The translations under genes and the position numbers were made by a program. Below are positions 60,985-64,000 of a stretch of DNA of 64,000 bases, in pieces (within the stretch, counting starts at the first letter, position 1; each line of letters starts with the position of its first letter). The notes under the pieces were generated by a model. It was not told the origin of the DNA. It made no database searches and saw only the letters and a list, made by a program, of their open reading frames with translations. The stretch comes from Fimbriiglobus ruber (GTDB taxonomy: Bacteria; Planctomycetota; Planctomycetia; Gemmatales; Gemmataceae): assembly GCF_002197845.1 (NCBI RefSeq), contig NZ_NIDE01000001.1, positions 1,488,001 through 1,552,000 on the forward strand, read 5' to 3'.

Positions 60985-61154
60985 ATCGTCACCTCGCTGA
61001 GCGCCCGCGGGGAGAGCTGGAGGAGAACCGCGGCCGTCGCGGACGCCTCGGCCTGGCGGCACTTGTAGTGGATGAGCAGGGTGATCGCGGCCCCGCTCAC
61101 GAGCCCGTAGAAGAGAAACATGGACAGTTGCGCGTACATGAGTTTTCGGATCAT
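60981..61154 (-). CDS. Small phage membrane protein, holin-like
   Basis: A 57-residue protein with one membrane helix (LSMFLFYGLVSGAAITLLIH) near the N-terminus and a Cys/Ala-rich remainder. Start ATG 61154 overlaps the upstream stop (ATGA), so it was chosen over a start six residues earlier. It could be a holin; the topology is compatible but not diagnostic. Confidence 0.6.
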   Translation of the reverse strand: MIRKLMYAQLSMFLFYGLVSGAAITLLIHYKCRQAEASATAAVLLQLSPRALSEVTI

Positions 61155-61363
61155 TGGAAGAACGCCCATAATTTTTCACAGATCTTGTCGAAATGGCCGC
61201 TGATGATGGCCCCCAAGGCGACCGCCCCCATGCACGCTCCGCCCCACTTGAGGGCCAGCCGGTCGTAGTATTCCAGCTTCTCCTCCAGGACCTTGACCTC
61301 GGCCTTGGTGTCTTCGAGGAGGATTTCCACGCGGGTGAGGCGCTCAGCGGTTTCTCGATCCAT
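61151..61363 (-). CDS. Phage coiled-coil membrane protein, holin-like
   Basis: A 70-residue protein: a charged coiled coil (RVEILLEDTKAEVKVLEEKL) followed by one membrane helix (WGGACMGAVALGAIISG). This arrangement is seen in phage XhlA-type haemolysins/holins. It is the first of four coupled small genes that lead to the lysozyme. ATG 61363. Confidence 0.7.
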   Translation of the reverse strand: MDRETAERLTRVEILLEDTKAEVKVLEEKLEYYDRLALKWGGACMGAVALGAIISGHFDKICEKLWAFFQ

Positions 61364-61440
61364 CAGCTCGGACCGGATGTCGCGGGTTGATCGTGCTCGG
61401 GTAAATCATGCGGGTTCGGCATACGCAAGCCTTTTATGGT

Positions 61441-61737
61441 TCAGATGAATCGCTGGGGGACGCAGTTGATGACGAACGTTTCCTGCATCTCGCGGCCGCC
61501 GGCGGTGGTGATGGTGTTGGTAACGGCGTAGTAGGTTCCTGCGGTCCCTTCGGAGAGCCACACGGTCGTCGTCGTGCCTGTGAACGACGGAGCGGGGGAC
61601 GCGGCGCTCATGTCGGTCGGGAAGACGGTCCAGACACTGGTGGCGATGGTGTCCGTGCCCAGGCCGCGGGTCGTCCAGTCGATGGTGTAATCGAGGATCT
61701 CGGCGGGAGTTTGCTGCAAGACGACATCGGGGTTCAT
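61441..61737 (-). CDS. Phage structural-type protein
   Basis: A 98-residue all-beta protein (AEILDYTIDWTTRGLGTDTI, TTTTVWLSEGTAGTYYAVTN, GREMQETFVINCVPQRFI). Such small proteins, with DYTIDW and a final beta pair, are common near phage tail genes. Its ATG overlaps the repetitive tail-type gene by ATGA, so they are translated in series. Structure only; no family name is claimed. Confidence 0.65.
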   Translation of the reverse strand: MNPDVVLQQTPAEILDYTIDWTTRGLGTDTIATSVWTVFPTDMSAASPAPSFTGTTTTVWLSEGTAGTYYAVTNTITTAGGREMQETFVINCVPQRFI

Positions 61738-64000
61738 AAGGTGCGGCCGTTCGTGTTGGGTTTCAAGATGCGAAGTATGCCGCGGGCGGTGAGGGTGCGG
61801 TTATTCAGGCTCGGGTCGAGGATGCGGCGGCACGGCGTCGGCGGGAACAGCCGGGCGAATGCGATCGTGGCACGGGCCAGGATCTGGACGGCACCCAAGA
61901 AGCGAGACCCTCCGGCGGCGGTAAGGGACGTGGCGGCGTGGACCGTGACGGCGGCGGTTTTCCGTGCGGCCCCGTCTGCCACGAGAGTGGCTTCGGGGAT
62001 GAAGGAGGCCGTTCCGGTTCTGGTCGCGGCACTGTCGGCGGCGAGCGTCGAGGACGCGGTCCACGTCGCCGCGCGCGTCACCCGCGCCCCGCCGCGTGGG
62101 GCGAACGTCGAAGAGGCGGTGATCGACAGGACGGTGTTGCGGAGCGATGCGCCGATGGCCGCGAGAGACCCGATCGCGCTGATCGTGGCCGTACCGGTCT
62201 CTTTTTTCGCCCCCGTCGCGGCCAGGGTCGCGTGCGGGGTGATAACGGCCGTCCCGACCGCGTGGCTTTGCCCCACCGCACTCAGGTGTGCGGAGGCGGT
62301 CCACGTCGCGGCGGAGACCTTGAGGGCCTGACCCGCGGCCGAGAAGGTGGTGCTGCCGGCGAACGTCGCCTTGTGGGTTCCCGCGGGGTGGACGGAGAGA
62401 GCGCTGACGGCGCTGATCGTAAAATGGGTGATTCGCACCGCGAGACCGGATGCCGCCAGGGAGGCGTGCGAGGCCAACTGGCAATCGCGCTCGCGACGGG
62501 CCGTCCGACCGCATTGAGAACCGCGCCCGGAGACACGGAATAGGCGGTCTTCGCCAGCGATCGTCCGACCACAGCGAACGCGGCATGCGGCGACCAGGTG
62601 CCGATGGCCGTGGCGGTGGATCTCCCGGCAAAGCTGGCCGTACTTGCCGCAACCCACGTCGCGACCCCGCTGGTCGCCCGCCGGCCGACGGCCGAGAAGA
62701 CTCCCTGCCGGTCCAGGTGGCGGTCGCTTTTGCGAGTGGTCGCCCGACCGCCGCGAATGATGCGGCCGAGGCCCACGTGACGGTCGATTTCTTGGTCGAC
62801 CTTCCCACGGCGGCGAATGCGGCACTGGCAGCCCAGGTGACGATGCCCTTCGCGAGTGGCACGCCCTTGGGCGTAAAACTCCCGACCCCGTTCCAGGTCG
62901 CGGTCGCCTTCTTGACTGCCACGCCCGTGGGTGAGAACACCCCGGCCGAAGCGATGCTGACGGAACTTTTGGCCAGACTTCCGCCCTTGGGGCTGAACGA
63001 TGCGGCGCCGTGATGGTGAGGGTCGACTTGACCAGCTTGGAGCCCGATGCGGCCAGGAGGGCGGACGCAGACCACGTCGCGGCGGGACTGGCGTTGGAGA
63101 ATTCGACGACCTCGTACCCGACGGTGCAGGTAATGCTGCTGCCGTGGCTTGGACGGTTGCGGTGACGGTGGTCGCGTTCGTCAGGGCGACACCGGGAAAT
63201 GTCTCCGCCGGGTCGCCGGCCGCCAAGGAGCTGGAAAAGTTGTTCAGGTTCGCGACGGCGTGGGACGTGCTGACGGACGTGATGGTGGCGGTGTTACTGG
63301 TGACGTTGTGCAGGGCGATGGTGCCGCGCTGCACGCTGTTCAGGACCCCGCTGGCGAACTCGACCACCGTGTAATTCATGGTGCGCGAAGTCGTGCTTGT
63401 GCCGCCGCGTGTCAGAGTGACCGTGGTGCTGCCCGTGAGCTGCGGCACGTAGAAGAACGTGCTTGGGGCGTTGTTGGCGCCCACTTGGCAACCGGCGTAC
63501 ACCACCATCGCATTGGCGGTCACGACGCTGGTGATGGTGTCCGTGTCGCTGGTATTCGCGGTGGTCAGCGTGACGGATCGCGGCTGGACGGAGTTGATAA
63601 GCCCACTCGCAAAATTCACCACCGCATAGCCGATGGTCACCGCCTGGCCGTTCGAGTTCTTTGCCGCCGTCACCGTGGTGCTGTTGGTGAGCGCCAACGT
63701 GGTCCAGATATCCGCCTGGGTCGAGCTGGTGCCGGACGTCGTAAGCCCCAGGTAAAACACGGACGAATCCGCAGTCGTGACGCTGCTAATCGTCGCGGTG
63801 CCGCTGGTCACCGACGAACTCATGGTAATGGTGCCCGTCTGGACCGATGTTGCCATCGCGGCGGAGGTGAATTCGACGACAGTCCCGTAGACGGTGCAGG
63901 CGTTCCCGCTGCTGTTGATCGTCGCGGTGACGGTGGTGGAGTTGGTGAGCGCCACCCGGGCCAGGGCGAATTCGGCCAGCGAACTGGCGTAGGCGGTAGT
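61734..64000 (-). CDS. Repetitive phage tail-type protein, incomplete at window edge, with four apparent -1 frameshifts
   Basis: The gene enters from the right edge and ends at 61734. Part 1 (64000 to about 63135) has three and a half units of about 85 residues, each starting ALTNSTTVTA-like with VVEFASG, SVQxGTI and TATITSV blocks. Part 2 (about 63110 to 61830) has some twenty units of 20 residues, such as FAAVGRSTKKSTVTWASAAS. The protein only makes sense if the frame changes at about 63135, 63008, 62704 and 62475, each time as if one base had been lost in a G/C-rich stretch. The beta-rich repeats resemble phage tail fibre or tip modules. It may be intact and mis-sequenced, or decayed. Confidence 0.7.

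Overview
The window is GC-rich chromosomal DNA from a planctomycete, almost certainly of the Gemmata group (Gemmataceae). The indicators are: a DUF1559 protein with a type IV pilin-like N-terminus paired with a small lipoprotein; a TIGR02996 'Gemmata repeat-companion' protein; secreted proteins with Pro-rich, Gly-rich or Cys-rich tails; a C1-transfer enzyme of the tetrahydromethanopterin pathway (FhcD); a DUF1573 protein; Ser/Thr kinases; and a family of GC-rich dispersed inverted repeats. No rRNA, tRNA or CRISPR array was seen.

Layout. 1-10 kb: an ABC permease (cut by the window edge) with its ATPase, a thioesterase, a glycosyltransferase, an LpxH-like phosphoesterase converging on an MFS transporter, and a PadR/membrane-protein pair. 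9.5-18 kb: a DdrA/Rad52-like protein, a zinc-ribbon membrane protein with acidic/basic repeats, phosphoglucomutase, a divergent RNA-ligase-like protein, the DUF1559/lipoprotein pair, and a broken or recoded thioredoxin-like gene. 18-28 kb: mnmG, a two-component pair behind a consensus promoter and structured leader, comF, a DUF1573 protein, a lipoprotein and truD. 28-39 kb: a ceramidase-like secreted protein, membrane and zinc-ribbon proteins, TIGR02996, fhcD, a phage-like HTH protein, glmS, an acetyltransferase and a sigma-54 activator. 40-53 kb: an exopolysaccharide locus built from Wzc-type kinase, EpsI, sugar-phosphate transferase, two glycosyltransferases, an epimerase and FemAB on the minus strand, and Wza-type export protein, two secreted proteins and a second epimerase on the plus strand. 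The gene types are those of PEP-CTERM/exosortase-linked EPS loci, but no exosortase is present. 53-58.6 kb: a kinase-pseudokinase fusion, a hydrolase, a TPR protein and an ATP-grasp protein. 58.7-64 kb: the late end of a prophage (repetitive tail-type protein, tightly overlapping lysis cassette with a lysozyme, spanin-like lipoprotein, closing terminator) that runs off the window.

How the parts fit. GlmS (hexosamine precursor), two NAD-dependent epimerases, phosphoglucomutase and the EPS genes form a plausible sugar-nucleotide to exopolysaccharide flow, with the sigma-54 activator next to the EPS locus as a candidate regulator. The most unusual features are an in-frame UGA directly after a Cys codon in a thioredoxin-like gene, followed by a possible SECIS-like stem; a MITE-like element with 20-bp terminal inverted repeats and an 8-bp target duplication, a relative of which supplies the 3' end of a gene; a prophage protein built of about twenty 20-residue units and spread over three reading frames; a candidate two-hairpin RNA before truD; and several very long perfect intergenic hairpins. 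All visible frameshifts are single-base losses in short G/C-rich stretches, so sequencing or assembly error must be excluded before calling those genes dead.
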